Shown here in pieces: positions 1-6,523 of a DNA stretch of 34,127 bases (position 1 is the first letter of the stretch; every line of letters begins with the position of its first letter). A model generated the notes under the pieces. The model made no database searches and was not told the origin of the DNA. It saw only the letters and a program-made list of their open reading frames with translations. A program made the position numbers and the translations under genes. The stretch covers positions 1 through 34,127 of the IMG/VR virus record IMGVR_UViG_3300031857_000711. One strand, written 5' to 3'. This DNA comes from a virus.

Positions 1-94
1 CTACCGCTACTGCGTTATCAGCTTTTAATGTTTCGATAGCACCGTTTACTTCGGTTTTAACGCCTTCGAAAGCACTTTTAATTTCTTCTACCAT
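1..94 (-). CDS. Major capsid protein, 5' fragment (duplicate of the 34095 end)
   Basis: This is the first 31 codons of the capsid gene, repeated because of the circular overlap. The complete copy is at 32929-34095. The ATG (minus strand, base 94) shares its A with the TAA stop of the protease gene (TAATG), so capsid translation is probably coupled to the protease. It is a contig-end artefact and not a second gene. Confidence 0.9.
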   Translation of the reverse strand, partial: MVEEIKSAFEGVKTEVNGAIETLKADNAVAV

Positions 95-126
95 TAGTTG
101 AAAATTTTAAATGATTGTAAATATTT
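1..126. repeat. Terminal redundancy, copy 1 (circular assembly overlap)
   Basis: Identical base for base to 34002-34127. The repeat covers the 5' end of the capsid gene and the 3' end of the protease gene. A boundary inside a structural gene is what an assembler leaves when it opens a circular or circularly permuted genome, so the true unit is 34,001 bp. It is not likely to be a physical end of the virion DNA. Confidence 0.95.
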
Positions 127-873
127 GCTTACCTCGATTTCAACGGAAACCATCGGGTCTTCTTCTTCTTCCAATGCCTCTTCTTCTTCTACACCTTCTG
201 GTTGCAAGTCAGCTGGTATAACTTCTGGCGGTTGTTGTTCTGAAGGGACTGATTCTTCATCTTCCATTTCTGCGAGATATTGCTGTAATTGTTTAAGTTT
301 TAACTCTAACAAACCGAATGTCTCATCTGTATAGAAACCATTTCTCAAAGACTTGATAGTTTTAGCTATCTCATCAATTAGAGTTGATTTGATTTCAGAC
401 TTAACCATTACCGTTGGCGTATTAGAATTAGCTCCCCATAAAACTGAGGAACCTTCAAACAATTTAATTTCTTGAATTTCGTTATATCCAGACTTAGCTT
501 GAGACTTTACAGTCTGGAAACCAATGCTATGTTCTGTGATATGACCTTCTTTATACAACTCATAAGTATCTCTACCTAAAGTTGTATTTGGCATCTTAAC
601 TCTTGACAATAAACCAAAATTATCTTCTGCCAATTCTTTTGGCTTAGATACTGGTTTGTCTGTAGAGTGGTTAAACAAGTGCCAGATTCTATTCTTGCCT
701 TGTGGGCCGTTCTCTTTTATTGACTTAGTAAAAGCACCTGGCATAATTACATCGCCATCGCTATCTACATTACCAAATGCAGAATAGTAAACCGTAATGG
801 TTCTTGAGTCATCAGCCATATCGACTGGTACTCCACTTACTGCTTTCTTATTATAAAAATTACTCATATTCAT
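94..873 (-). CDS. HK97-family prohead maturation protease (S78/U35)
   Basis: Serine protease that processes the capsid precursor inside the prohead. A TTG at 885 would give 263 residues but overlaps the upstream stop. The ATG at 873 gives 259 residues and sits four bases after that stop, so I prefer it. In the 263-residue numbering, the family opening motif AFGNVDSDGDVIMPGAF is at residues 36-52, the candidate catalytic His is H73 (LFNHST) and the candidate Ser is S120 (HSIGF). The C-terminal third is strongly acidic, with runs of Glu around residues 234-242. That extension could act as a scaffold-like tail, which is inference. The gene lies between the minor head protein and the capsid, the usual HK97 order, and its TAA overlaps the capsid ATG by one base. 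Confidence 0.88.
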   Translation of the reverse strand: MNMSNFYNKKAVSGVPVDMADDSRTITVYYSAFGNVDSDGDVIMPGAFTKSIKENGPQGKNRIWHLFNHSTDKPVSKPKELAEDNFGLLSRVKMPNTTLGRDTYELYKEGHITEHSIGFQTVKSQAKSGYNEIQEIKLFEGSSVLWGANSNTPTVMVKSEIKSTLIDEIAKTIKSLRNGFYTDETFGLLELKLKQLQQYLAEMEDEESVPSEQQPPEVIPADLQPEGVEEEEALEEEEDPMVSVEIEVSKYLQSFKIFN

Positions 874-877
874 TTTT

Positions 878-1717
878 TTAAGCAATAAACACAGTACAAC
901 ATCTACAGTTACAATTATTCATTGCACCTCCGTTTGCATCATGTGCGTATTGCATCTCAATTACTCCTCTATCTGGCGTATTCACAAGGAACGGTTGATT
1001 AATCGGTATCCTCACTCCACCTGCATCTGGATTGGTTTGCCTATCCAATGTTCGGTGCCAATCTCTGTACCTATTATTCTTAGCAGGATAATCTGCCGCC
1101 ACCCATTGCTTTAGCAAAGGTATGTTAACAAATTTAACTGCACCCATCATACCAGCACTTAATGCTTGATGTGATTCCGTTCTTGCAATCAGCAGACTCC
1201 TTGCGTTGTTAATCTTCCCTTCTTGTAGGTTTTTAATCGCAAGTGAATTAACCTCGTTAAGACTCAAGTTATTTTCTTGTCCGTATCTAATAGAGCCGTT
1301 CAATATCCTTGTAATCTCATTCTTGGTAGTATTTTCAATCCCATACATTTTAGTTCCGCTGTAGGTTGTCCAATAAGACAACATAAAAGCTAACCATTCA
1401 TCCATAATGTTCAATGGGTCTAAATCTACTGATTCTGCTTTTTTATACTTGTCAAATATCTTTTGATACGTCATGGCAGTATATCCGCCAGTGGTCTCAT
1501 ACAAAGTTCGTAAAATATTATTAATATTCTTTCCGTCAAATAAAGCATTCTGATTATTGACAGTTTGCTGAGCTCCATAATCTTTAACCAACTGAGCAGC
1601 TTTATCAAAGTCAGATTGTAAAGCAGCCAATATCTTAGGCTGATACTCTCTTACTGATTTCCTTGCAATCTTTTGTTGCAAATCAAACTGCTGAGAAGGC
1701 GTGACTATTTTAGCCAT
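878..1717 (-). CDS. Minor head / head morphogenesis protein (SPP1 gp7, Mu gpF family)
   Basis: 279 residues. Proteins of this family attach near the portal inside the capsid and assist DNA packaging or ejection. The C-terminal half carries the family signatures: ARTESHQA around residues 178-185, a W-x-A-A-D / RDWHRTLD stretch, and the terminal cysteine motif NCNCRCC just before the stop. The N-terminal half is helical and not distinctive. The ATG at 1717 overlaps the portal TAA by one base (TAATG). The position between portal and protease fits. Confidence in the family is good. The exact molecular role is inferred from the family. Confidence 0.82.
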   Translation of the reverse strand: MAKIVTPSQQFDLQQKIARKSVREYQPKILAALQSDFDKAAQLVKDYGAQQTVNNQNALFDGKNINNILRTLYETTGGYTAMTYQKIFDKYKKAESVDLDPLNIMDEWLAFMLSYWTTYSGTKMYGIENTTKNEITRILNGSIRYGQENNLSLNEVNSLAIKNLQEGKINNARSLLIARTESHQALSAGMMGAVKFVNIPLLKQWVAADYPAKNNRYRDWHRTLDRQTNPDAGGVRIPINQPFLVNTPDRGVIEMQYAHDANGGAMNNCNCRCCTVFIA

Positions 1718-3129
1718 TATTTTACTGGTGGTATATTATAATCACCTTGTTGTTGTGCACTCGTAGGGTCTTGTAGCATCGTTAACTCATCGATAGGTAA
1801 GTAACCTGCTGGGATAAATATTTCATCCATAACTGGGTCATTAGAAGTATCGTAACGCATAGCTGCTCTTTTCTCGTTAGGAGTAATCCACCAAGATTGA
1901 GACAAGATACCAGAAAGTTCTTTCATATCTTCTTGCAACTCTGGGAATACTGTAATATCAAAATCGATATAGTACCCTTGTCCAATTTCTGCTGCAAAGA
2001 ATCTATTGAAAGCATCACGAAGTGCCACTAATTCTGGAAGTACTACTTGCGTAAGCATTTCCTTCTTAGCTTCTTTCATGTTGTTATAAGTCTTGTTATC
2101 TGGGTCGTTAAACAACGCAGAGTTTACACCATACACATTACAAAGTTCTCTAAGGGTGACTTTCTCAGATTCTAAAAGCTGAAGGTCAATAGGGGATAAA
2201 CCCATGTTTACCCAACCTAATTTAGCACCAGCGATTAAAATCTTACCAGCGTTCTGAACAATGCTACCTTGAGTCTTAGTTCCGTACTGATTGTAGAAAT
2301 CTTCTTTTAACTTACCAGCTTCCTCTTGTCCGAAGTTGTTAGACTCATCGGCATACAAGATACCTTTAGGGCCTTGATTCTGTAACATACCAACAGATGT
2401 ATCTTTCGCATCGTTGCTACGTTGTACCGTTCTATATGCAGCTTGTAGAGGACTCAGCCCATAGAGCTGTGACCCGTTCGTGTCGAAGTAAGGGTTGAAG
2501 TATTTTAGATGGATTACGTCTTTCGCATCTAAGAAATCCCATCCAACAAGTGTAAAAGAATAACCTTCAACCCCATTGATAGTACCATCTGAAATAATGG
2601 CCATGTATTGCGGAGGGAGCACGACTAATTCTTGAACCTTACCGTTTTCTAATCGGTTAGCCCATACAAAAGAATTGCCGCAAATAAGTTTATAACCAAT
2701 TACGCTTTCAATGAACTCAGAAAGAGATTGATATTCGTTTGGTTTTTCTAATAAAGTGTTTAATGGGGAATCAGCAATCTCATCAACAGCCTTAATCCTA
2801 ATCAACTCGGCCTTAGCTAAGTCTTGAGTAGTTGTTGAGTTTTTAGTGAGTGCTGCATATCTTGTAAGGGATTTCTTATCCTTTACCTTGTAAACGTAAA
2901 ATGGAACACTTGATACAGTTTTTGATATACGCTTAATGATGGCATACACCTCACTATTGTTATCGTAATCGTTTACGAATTTTCTTTGGTTAAGTTCTGG
3001 ATATAAAGTTCTTCCAGCAAGTAATCCTCCGAAATCAGCAAATGGACTGGTAACTTGTATCATTCCATTAGGAGCTTGTGCCTTTTGGTTGAAAGGGTTA
3101 ATGGCTCCGAATATGTCAGTTAATTTCAC
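1717..3129 (-). CDS. Portal protein, HK97 type
   Basis: 470 residues, a usual length for the family. It would form the dodecameric ring at one capsid vertex through which DNA is pumped and to which the tail attaches. Recognisable portal features are the NSEVYAIIKRISKTVSSVPFYV region near residues 58-79, LLEKPNEYQS with a following GNSFVWANR near 126-158, and the YGLSPLQAA clip/stem region near 223-231. The C-terminus is Gln/Pro-rich. The start codon is GTG (bases 3129-3127), unusual beside its ATG-starting neighbours. A TAnnTTTG promoter element lies 18 bases upstream. Confidence 0.92.
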   Translation of the reverse strand: MKLTDIFGAINPFNQKAQAPNGMIQVTSPFADFGGLLAGRTLYPELNQRKFVNDYDNNSEVYAIIKRISKTVSSVPFYVYKVKDKKSLTRYAALTKNSTTTQDLAKAELIRIKAVDEIADSPLNTLLEKPNEYQSLSEFIESVIGYKLICGNSFVWANRLENGKVQELVVLPPQYMAIISDGTINGVEGYSFTLVGWDFLDAKDVIHLKYFNPYFDTNGSQLYGLSPLQAAYRTVQRSNDAKDTSVGMLQNQGPKGILYADESNNFGQEEAGKLKEDFYNQYGTKTQGSIVQNAGKILIAGAKLGWVNMGLSPIDLQLLESEKVTLRELCNVYGVNSALFNDPDNKTYNNMKEAKKEMLTQVVLPELVALRDAFNRFFAAEIGQGYYIDFDITVFPELQEDMKELSGILSQSWWITPNEKRAAMRYDTSNDPVMDEIFIPAGYLPIDELTMLQDPTSAQQQGDYNIPPVK

Positions 3130-3146
3130 GCTATATGATATTTTTA

Positions 3147-3154
3147 CAAAAGTA
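3147..3154 (-). promoter_or_regulatory. Predicted late promoter -7 element upstream of portal
   Basis: The minus strand reads TACTTTTG, matching the Bacteroidota TAnnTTTG element. The last G is 18 bases before the portal start codon. It is followed by TAAAAATA, so the 12-mer TTTGTAAAAATA is shared exactly with the elements at 27419 and 32837. I see no convincing -33 TTG at the expected distance. Confidence 0.55.
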
Positions 3155-3167
3155 ACAAATTTTTAGC

Positions 3168-4304
3168 CTATACTACCCAGCCTCTTTTTGGTTTAGCAAA
3201 TTTTGAGTATATAGCATACCTCATGGCATCCATCAAGTGGTCTCTAAACTTAACTGGTTCATCAAGTGTATTGCCATCGTTGTCTGTTTTCCACTTGTAG
3301 TTTTTAAACTCATCCAACAAATCTAAGGAATCGCTTTTAACTATCAATGGAAATGACTTTACCTTGTTGATACCAGCAAAAACATCTTTAACGGCACTTT
3401 TAAGGCTAAATCCAGCCTTATTAATCTCAGCTATGGTCTTGGGTTCAGCGGCATCAGCGAATATCTCTGTACGCTTGTCAAAGCCAAATGCCTTTAGCCT
3501 ATCGATGAGTAGTGATGTAGACATTTTAGTTTCGTAGATGAGTTGCTCCACGAACATCTCGTTATCGAAGTGTTTGATACGCACCAGTGCGGTTTGATTG
3601 TTGTAGCCAAAATCCAGTCCATAAAATATTTCTCCTCCTTCGGGAAAGTTACGTCTGCGTTTCCAATGGGTATAAATAGTTGCTTCTGATATTGCTCTTT
3701 CACCTAAACCATAAACTCTCCAATATTCATGGTCTGCATCTTTAAGTCTCTCAATCTCCTCCACCAAAGATTTCTCAAGGAATGGGTTGTCTTTGTAGGT
3801 AGTGATGGTAAAGTCAGTATCTTCTCTGGTAATTACCTTGTCGTATATCCAAGAGTAGTAATCTGAAGGGTTATAGTCAATTACAATCTTTTCTGTGGTT
3901 CTTAATGCTAACTGCATCCAAGATTCATAGTTAACCTCGTTGGCCTCGTTAATAAACAAGTAGTTTCTTTTACGACCTCTTATTTTTTGTGGTTGGTCTG
4001 TAGAGACAAACTCTACGGTATTGCCTCCTAAGAAGTAAAGATTTTCTGACTTGTTGTGCTTTTCTTCTGAGTATAGGCCATATTTTGACAGAATCTCGAT
4101 AAAGTCTCTCATTACTGAGCCTTTTATGGATGGCAACGAGGAACGGCAGATAGTTAGTGTCTTCCCTTTTTCTTGTAATAATTTTACGATAAACCAGGTC
4201 AATACATTGTAGGTTTTGCCAGACCTTGTTCCGCCTTGCATAACAGATATTTTTTTCTGGCTGTTTTGCAGTATCTCGAAAACGATGTTTGTGGTTACGT
4301 TCAT
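3168..4304 (-). CDS. terL: Terminase large subunit (TerL), ATPase and nuclease
   Basis: 378 residues. It is the packaging motor that pumps DNA through the portal and cuts concatemers. The Walker A motif GGTRSGKT is at residues 24-31. A Walker B-like segment YLFINEANEV (residues 135-144) ends in the acidic pair expected of terminases. The C-terminal RNase H-like nuclease domain starts at GLDFGYNNQTALV (about residue 229), with later acidic residues in EIFADAAEPKTI and a closing DHLMDAMRYA. The arrangement suggests the PBSX/phage terminase_3-type group. A 189-bp non-coding gap separates it from TerS. Confidence 0.92.
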   Translation of the reverse strand: MNVTTNIVFEILQNSQKKISVMQGGTRSGKTYNVLTWFIVKLLQEKGKTLTICRSSLPSIKGSVMRDFIEILSKYGLYSEEKHNKSENLYFLGGNTVEFVSTDQPQKIRGRKRNYLFINEANEVNYESWMQLALRTTEKIVIDYNPSDYYSWIYDKVITREDTDFTITTYKDNPFLEKSLVEEIERLKDADHEYWRVYGLGERAISEATIYTHWKRRRNFPEGGEIFYGLDFGYNNQTALVRIKHFDNEMFVEQLIYETKMSTSLLIDRLKAFGFDKRTEIFADAAEPKTIAEINKAGFSLKSAVKDVFAGINKVKSFPLIVKSDSLDLLDEFKNYKWKTDNDGNTLDEPVKFRDHLMDAMRYAIYSKFAKPKRGWVV

Positions 4305-4493
4305 AGGGCATTAGGGAAAAATTAAAAAATTGGCTTTGGTAAAGCGAAACTAATACTTTTTGGTTTTATACAAGGGTAGGCCCCTAAAAGTTTACCAATA
4401 GAAAACTTTATCAATCACAAATAACTTGTTTATAGCTCATATAAATCATTTTTTGACCGATAACGTCAAGTTTTTTGAACGATAAACTTGACA
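4305..4493. other. Non-coding gap between TerS and TerL
   Basis: 189 bp without a credible ORF, in an operon where most neighbours touch or overlap. The gap lies next to both terminase genes and contains a tandem and inverted repeat (4449-4492). Packaging sites commonly lie in or beside terS, so I infer a cos or pac site here. No direct evidence of cutting can be seen. Confidence 0.4.
4449..4492. repeat. Tandem imperfect 22-bp repeat with inverted arms (candidate packaging site)
   Basis: Two adjacent 22-bp units (4449-4470 and 4471-4492) match at about 16 of 22 positions. Both open with TTTTTTGA followed by CGATAA after one variable base. The second half also forms an inverted repeat, GTCAAGTTT (4465-4473) and AAACTTGAC (4484-4492), with a 10-base spacer. 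No T-run follows it, so it does not look like a terminator. Paired repeats next to terS would suit TerS binding. Confidence 0.45.
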
Positions 4494-5030
4494 CTACTCC
4501 TCGAACTCATCTTGGTCGTTCATATCCAACAACTCACCTTTGCTATGGTCATATAATGGAATCTCTGGTATCTCGGAAGCCAATGTGGCTGGAACAGTAA
4601 AGCTGTTATCTTTCTGAGTATCGAAGTTTATTATATTCTCATCTCCATCGAGCTGCTTCTGCAAGTTAGGTAATTCTGATGGCTTCACTACGTTAACCGT
4701 AATCTGCTTCACCACATCTCCCTCATGAGCCACCTCAGTCTTTTCAATGTACCCTCTTCTTTTGCCCTTAGTCTTAAGTAAAAACATGGTAGCTAAAGTA
4801 TCACCCTTAGTAATCCTCTCCATCAACTTGTGCTCCCCCCAGTCAAGCATAATCTCCTCTGGCTCTATTTCAGCTAAAGCCTTCTTAAACTCAGTATCAT
4901 TCTTCATCCAATTCTGATACATAGTCCTACTAATCCCACACGCTTGACAAGCAATGGTAATATTTCCAAAATTCTCCCTATAAGCAATGATAAATGCTTC
5001 TTTCGTTATATCCTTAAACTCTGCGTTCAT
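4494..5030 (-). CDS. terS: Terminase small subunit-like DNA-binding protein
   Basis: 178 residues. TerS proteins recognise the packaging site and load TerL. The N-terminus holds a helix-turn-helix: NITIACQACGISRTMYQNWM, about residues 18-37, followed by a helical segment (EFKKALAEIEPEEIMLDWGEHKLMERI) and an LATMFLLKTKGKRRGYIEK stretch that is common in this family. The C-terminal 70 residues are low in recognisable features and end in an acidic tail. The ATG overlaps the upstream TGA (ATGA), so it is coupled to the small gene before it. TerL follows after the repeat-bearing gap. Confidence 0.72.
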   Translation of the reverse strand: MNAEFKDITKEAFIIAYRENFGNITIACQACGISRTMYQNWMKNDTEFKKALAEIEPEEIMLDWGEHKLMERITKGDTLATMFLLKTKGKRRGYIEKTEVAHEGDVVKQITVNVVKPSELPNLQKQLDGDENIINFDTQKDNSFTVPATLASEIPEIPLYDHSKGELLDMNDQDEFEE

Positions 5031-5167
5031 ATTATCCAGATTTTGATGTCTCGTATTATTGACCTCAGCTTATTAGTCTTATAAGTCCTCTTAAACCTTT
5101 TTACATTTCTTTTTGCCTTTAATAGGCTTATCTCAAAAGCCGCTTTTGAAGTATAAGATAACTTCAT
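5027..5167 (-). CDS. Small basic hypothetical protein (46 aa)
   Basis: Starts MKLSYTSKAAFEIS and is rich in Lys and Arg (RNVKRFKRTYKTNK in the middle), so it could bind nucleic acid. I do not recognise a family. Support comes from its junctions: it begins one base after the upstream TAA (TAATATG), and its TGA overlaps the TerS ATG. It is too short for most gene callers. Confidence 0.55.
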   Translation of the reverse strand: MKLSYTSKAAFEISLLKAKRNVKRFKRTYKTNKLRSIIRDIKIWII

Positions 5168-5168
5168 A

Positions 5169-5300
5169 TTATCTATTCTTTAGTTTGTTTACCAAATTTT
5201 CAGACTTAACAATACTTCTATACTTCCTTGCTATATCTCTTGGTATAAAAAATGAAGGTATTTTTATCATAATAGGCTTTTCTTTTAAATCTTGTGTCAT
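5169..5300 (-). CDS. Small hypothetical protein (43 aa)
   Basis: Starts MTQDLKEKPIMIKIPS and ends VNKLKNR. It is basic at its C-terminus and has no recognised domain. It fits exactly between the zinc-ribbon gene (stop at 5302) and the 46-aa gene (start 5167), with TAATATG at both junctions. That spacing repeats through the series and is the main evidence that it is translated. Confidence 0.5.
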   Translation of the reverse strand: MTQDLKEKPIMIKIPSFFIPRDIARKYRSIVKSENLVNKLKNR

Positions 5301-5301
5301 A

Positions 5302-5496
5302 TTATCGGTTTTTGGTTGGCGTTCTGATTGATATAATTCCCACCTTACTCTTCACCATTAGGTTATTGTGCCCCATCCAAGCTCCACACTTATCACACTC
5401 AAACTGCACCTCCCTAATCTGACTATTCCAAACATACTCCTCCTGGACTACACCACACTTGCATTGATAGTTCTTCTTACCAAATGTATCTTTCAT
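5302..5496 (-). CDS. Zinc-ribbon protein (64 aa)
   Basis: Contains one C-x-C pair near the N-terminus (QCKCGVV) and a C-x2-C pair (ECDKCGAW) about 20 residues later, a typical zinc-ribbon spacing. No other domain is present. Small zinc ribbons in phages often bind nucleic acid or act as adaptors, but nothing here defines the partner. It is the second gene of the late unit, ahead of the terminase genes, and its TAA is followed by the next ATG after one base. Confidence 0.65.
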   Translation of the reverse strand: MKDTFGKKNYQCKCGVVQEEYVWNSQIREVQFECDKCGAWMGHNNLMVKSKVGIISIRTPTKNR

Positions 5497-5526
5497 AGTT
5501 CTTGCTTTAACTTGGTTACGTTATTG

Positions 5527-5649
5527 CTAAGAGGCTTTACCAAGTATTAAAATTAAACCTAATGTAATACAAAGAATAAATTTTACAAAAACTAAAGCAA
5601 TTATAAAATGCCTATCTGCAGTTTCTGATGTTGTTTCAAATCTACTCAT
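5527..5649 (-). CDS. Small single-pass membrane protein (40 aa)
   Basis: Starts MSRFETTSETADRH, followed by a hydrophobic segment of about 22 residues (FIIALVFVKFILCITLGLIL) and a short KAS tail. I do not recognise a family. It is the first ORF downstream of a TAGCTTTG promoter element, whose last base lies exactly 16 bases before this ATG. It is therefore probably the first gene of the late transcript. Confidence 0.5.
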   Translation of the reverse strand: MSRFETTSETADRHFIIALVFVKFILCITLGLILILGKAS

Positions 5650-5664
5650 AGCGTTAACTGAAGT

Positions 5665-5695
5665 CAAAGCTACAACTATTATACCAAAACAACAA
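5665..5695 (-). promoter_or_regulatory. Predicted late promoter at the head of the minus-strand unit
   Basis: On the minus strand a -33-like TTG (5695-5693) is followed after 20 bases by TAGCTTTG (5672-5665), matching the Bacteroidota TTG-N19/20-TAnnTTTG pattern. The first ORF begins 16 bases after the element, the same distance as at 27419 and 32837. A TATAAT lies between the two elements and may be coincidental. Confidence 0.5.
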
Positions 5696-5831
5696 TACAA
5701 AAGTTAAAATTGGTGAAAACAATGTTTTATATCAAAAATGTGAAGGGCACATTGGCGTTGTAACATTGATTACACGAATGAAAGGGGTATGGGGTATACC
5801 ATCCCAAAAAATCCACATAGATAGCTCATAC

Positions 5832-5849
5832 AATAGGTAAGCACCTATT
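5832..5849. repeat. Inverted repeat, operator-like
   Basis: Perfect 7-bp arms AATAGGT and ACCTATT separated by AAGC. The size and symmetry suit a dimeric regulator, but no obvious repressor gene is present. There is no T-run after it, so it is not a terminator. Confidence 0.35.
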
Positions 5850-6063
5850 TTCTCAAGTTTAGGTATGTCTATGTACTATGCAGTCGACAAAGTGTCTAAA
5901 TTAGCCTCTAAATAGCCATAAAATTGATACTAACTTATTTAGTAGGTAATATAGTTATAAATACAATTTAGATTGCTGTCAGTTGCGTTACATAAGAACA
6001 AACCAGATAAATAATCACTACCTCAATTCAATTTCTTTGGTATAGTATGCACAATATAATTAA

Positions 6064-6165
6064 GGATATATTATTTATTTTAGTATATATTATATCTTAT
6101 ATTATACAATATATCTTATATTATATATTATATATTATATACTATATATAGTATAGAATATATCC
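6064..6165. repeat. AT-only block bounded by inverted repeats
   Basis: The block begins GGATATATT (6064-6072) and ends with its inverse AATATATCC (6157-6165). Between them the sequence is almost entirely A and T, with repeated ATTATAT units. It includes a perfect 18-bp palindrome TATACTATATATAGTATA at 6138-6155. Such DNA melts or extrudes easily and could serve as an unwinding element or a regulator platform. Confidence 0.5.
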
Positions 6166-6193
6166 TCACTGGATTATCATAGTAAAGTTTCTG

Positions 6194-6204
6194 TACCACT
6201 GGTA
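6194..6204. repeat. Short palindrome TACCACTGGTA
   Basis: Perfect 5-bp arms around a single C, immediately before the phased repeats and about 110 bp upstream of the first early ORF. It is operator-like in position only; no matching second copy was noticed. Confidence 0.25.
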
Positions 6205-6220
6205 TGAATTTAGACTGGAT

Positions 6221-6260
6221 ATCATTTCACATTATTTCATATTATTTTAGATTATTTAAG
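6221..6260. repeat. Four 10-bp tandem repeats with phased T-tracts
   Basis: Consecutive decamers ATCATTTCAC, ATTATTTCAT, ATTATTTTAG and ATTATTTAAG, each with its T-tract at the same place. T-tracts repeated at one helical turn are the classical arrangement for intrinsically curved DNA. They sit 50 bp before the first early ORF, where curvature often strengthens a promoter. Confidence 0.45.
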
Positions 6261-6310
6261 ATATTATTCTTAATATTACACTGCCATATAAAACAAATGG
6301 CATACATATT

Positions 6311-6415
6311 ATGGAAAATTTATATATCTTATTGGTCATTCAATTGACACTTTTTGCAGTAATGATTGCAAATCTGGGTAAGTTATTAATTCACCTAATC
6401 ATCAAAGAAAATTAA
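6311..6415 (+). CDS. Tiny hydrophobic membrane peptide (34 aa)
   Basis: Starts MENLYILLVIQLTLFAVMIA, one transmembrane segment from about residue 4 to 28, and ends HLIIKEN. No family is recognised. It is the first ORF of the plus-strand unit. Its TAA is followed by the next ATG after one base (TAACATG), which supports both small ORFs. Confidence 0.5.
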   Translation: MENLYILLVIQLTLFAVMIANLGKLLIHLIIKEN

Positions 6416-6416
6416 C

Positions 6417-6509
6417 ATGAACACACACATCACCATCATCGAACTTGCACTGCTTTTTGTAGGCAGTATTTTTTTCTACGTTCTTATCAAGACACTAATT
6501 AAAAAATAA
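6417..6509 (+). CDS. Tiny hydrophobic membrane peptide (30 aa)
   Basis: Starts MNTHITIIELALLFVGSIFF, one transmembrane segment at about residues 7-25, with a basic tail (KTLIKK). It follows the 34-aa ORF with one base between them and precedes the 537-aa gene by 14 bases. The pair may insert in the host inner membrane, possibly together. The function is unknown. Confidence 0.5.
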   Translation: MNTHITIIELALLFVGSIFFYVLIKTLIKK

Positions 6510-6523
6510 AAAACACACACACC

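Larger units (their letters stand above)
5696..6310. other. Divergent non-coding regulatory region
   Basis: About 615 bp between the two transcription units with no convincing ORF on either strand. It holds an inverted repeat at 5832-5849, an extremely AT-rich block at 6064-6165 with an 18-bp palindrome, an 11-bp palindrome at 6194-6204 and a 10-bp tandem repeat at 6221-6260. The early promoter for the plus strand should lie here, but I found no exact TAnnTTTG on that strand. Confidence 0.6.

Noticed and set aside
98-334. Plus-strand ORF of 78 codons opposite the protease gene
   Set aside because: Ser/Thr-rich product is the reverse-strand shadow of the Glu-rich protease tail; it lies fully inside a well-supported gene.
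4465-4492. Rho-independent terminator between TerS and TerL
   Set aside because: The inverted repeat is not followed by a T-run on the minus strand, so a packaging or protein site is more likely.
5113-5331. Plus-strand ORF of 72 codons
   Set aside because: It lies opposite the minus-strand series of small genes with TAATATG junctions and has no supporting start context or neighbours on its own strand.
5785-5847. A 20-codon plus-strand ORF in the divergent region
   Set aside because: Too short, no operon junction and no known motif; the region appears non-coding.
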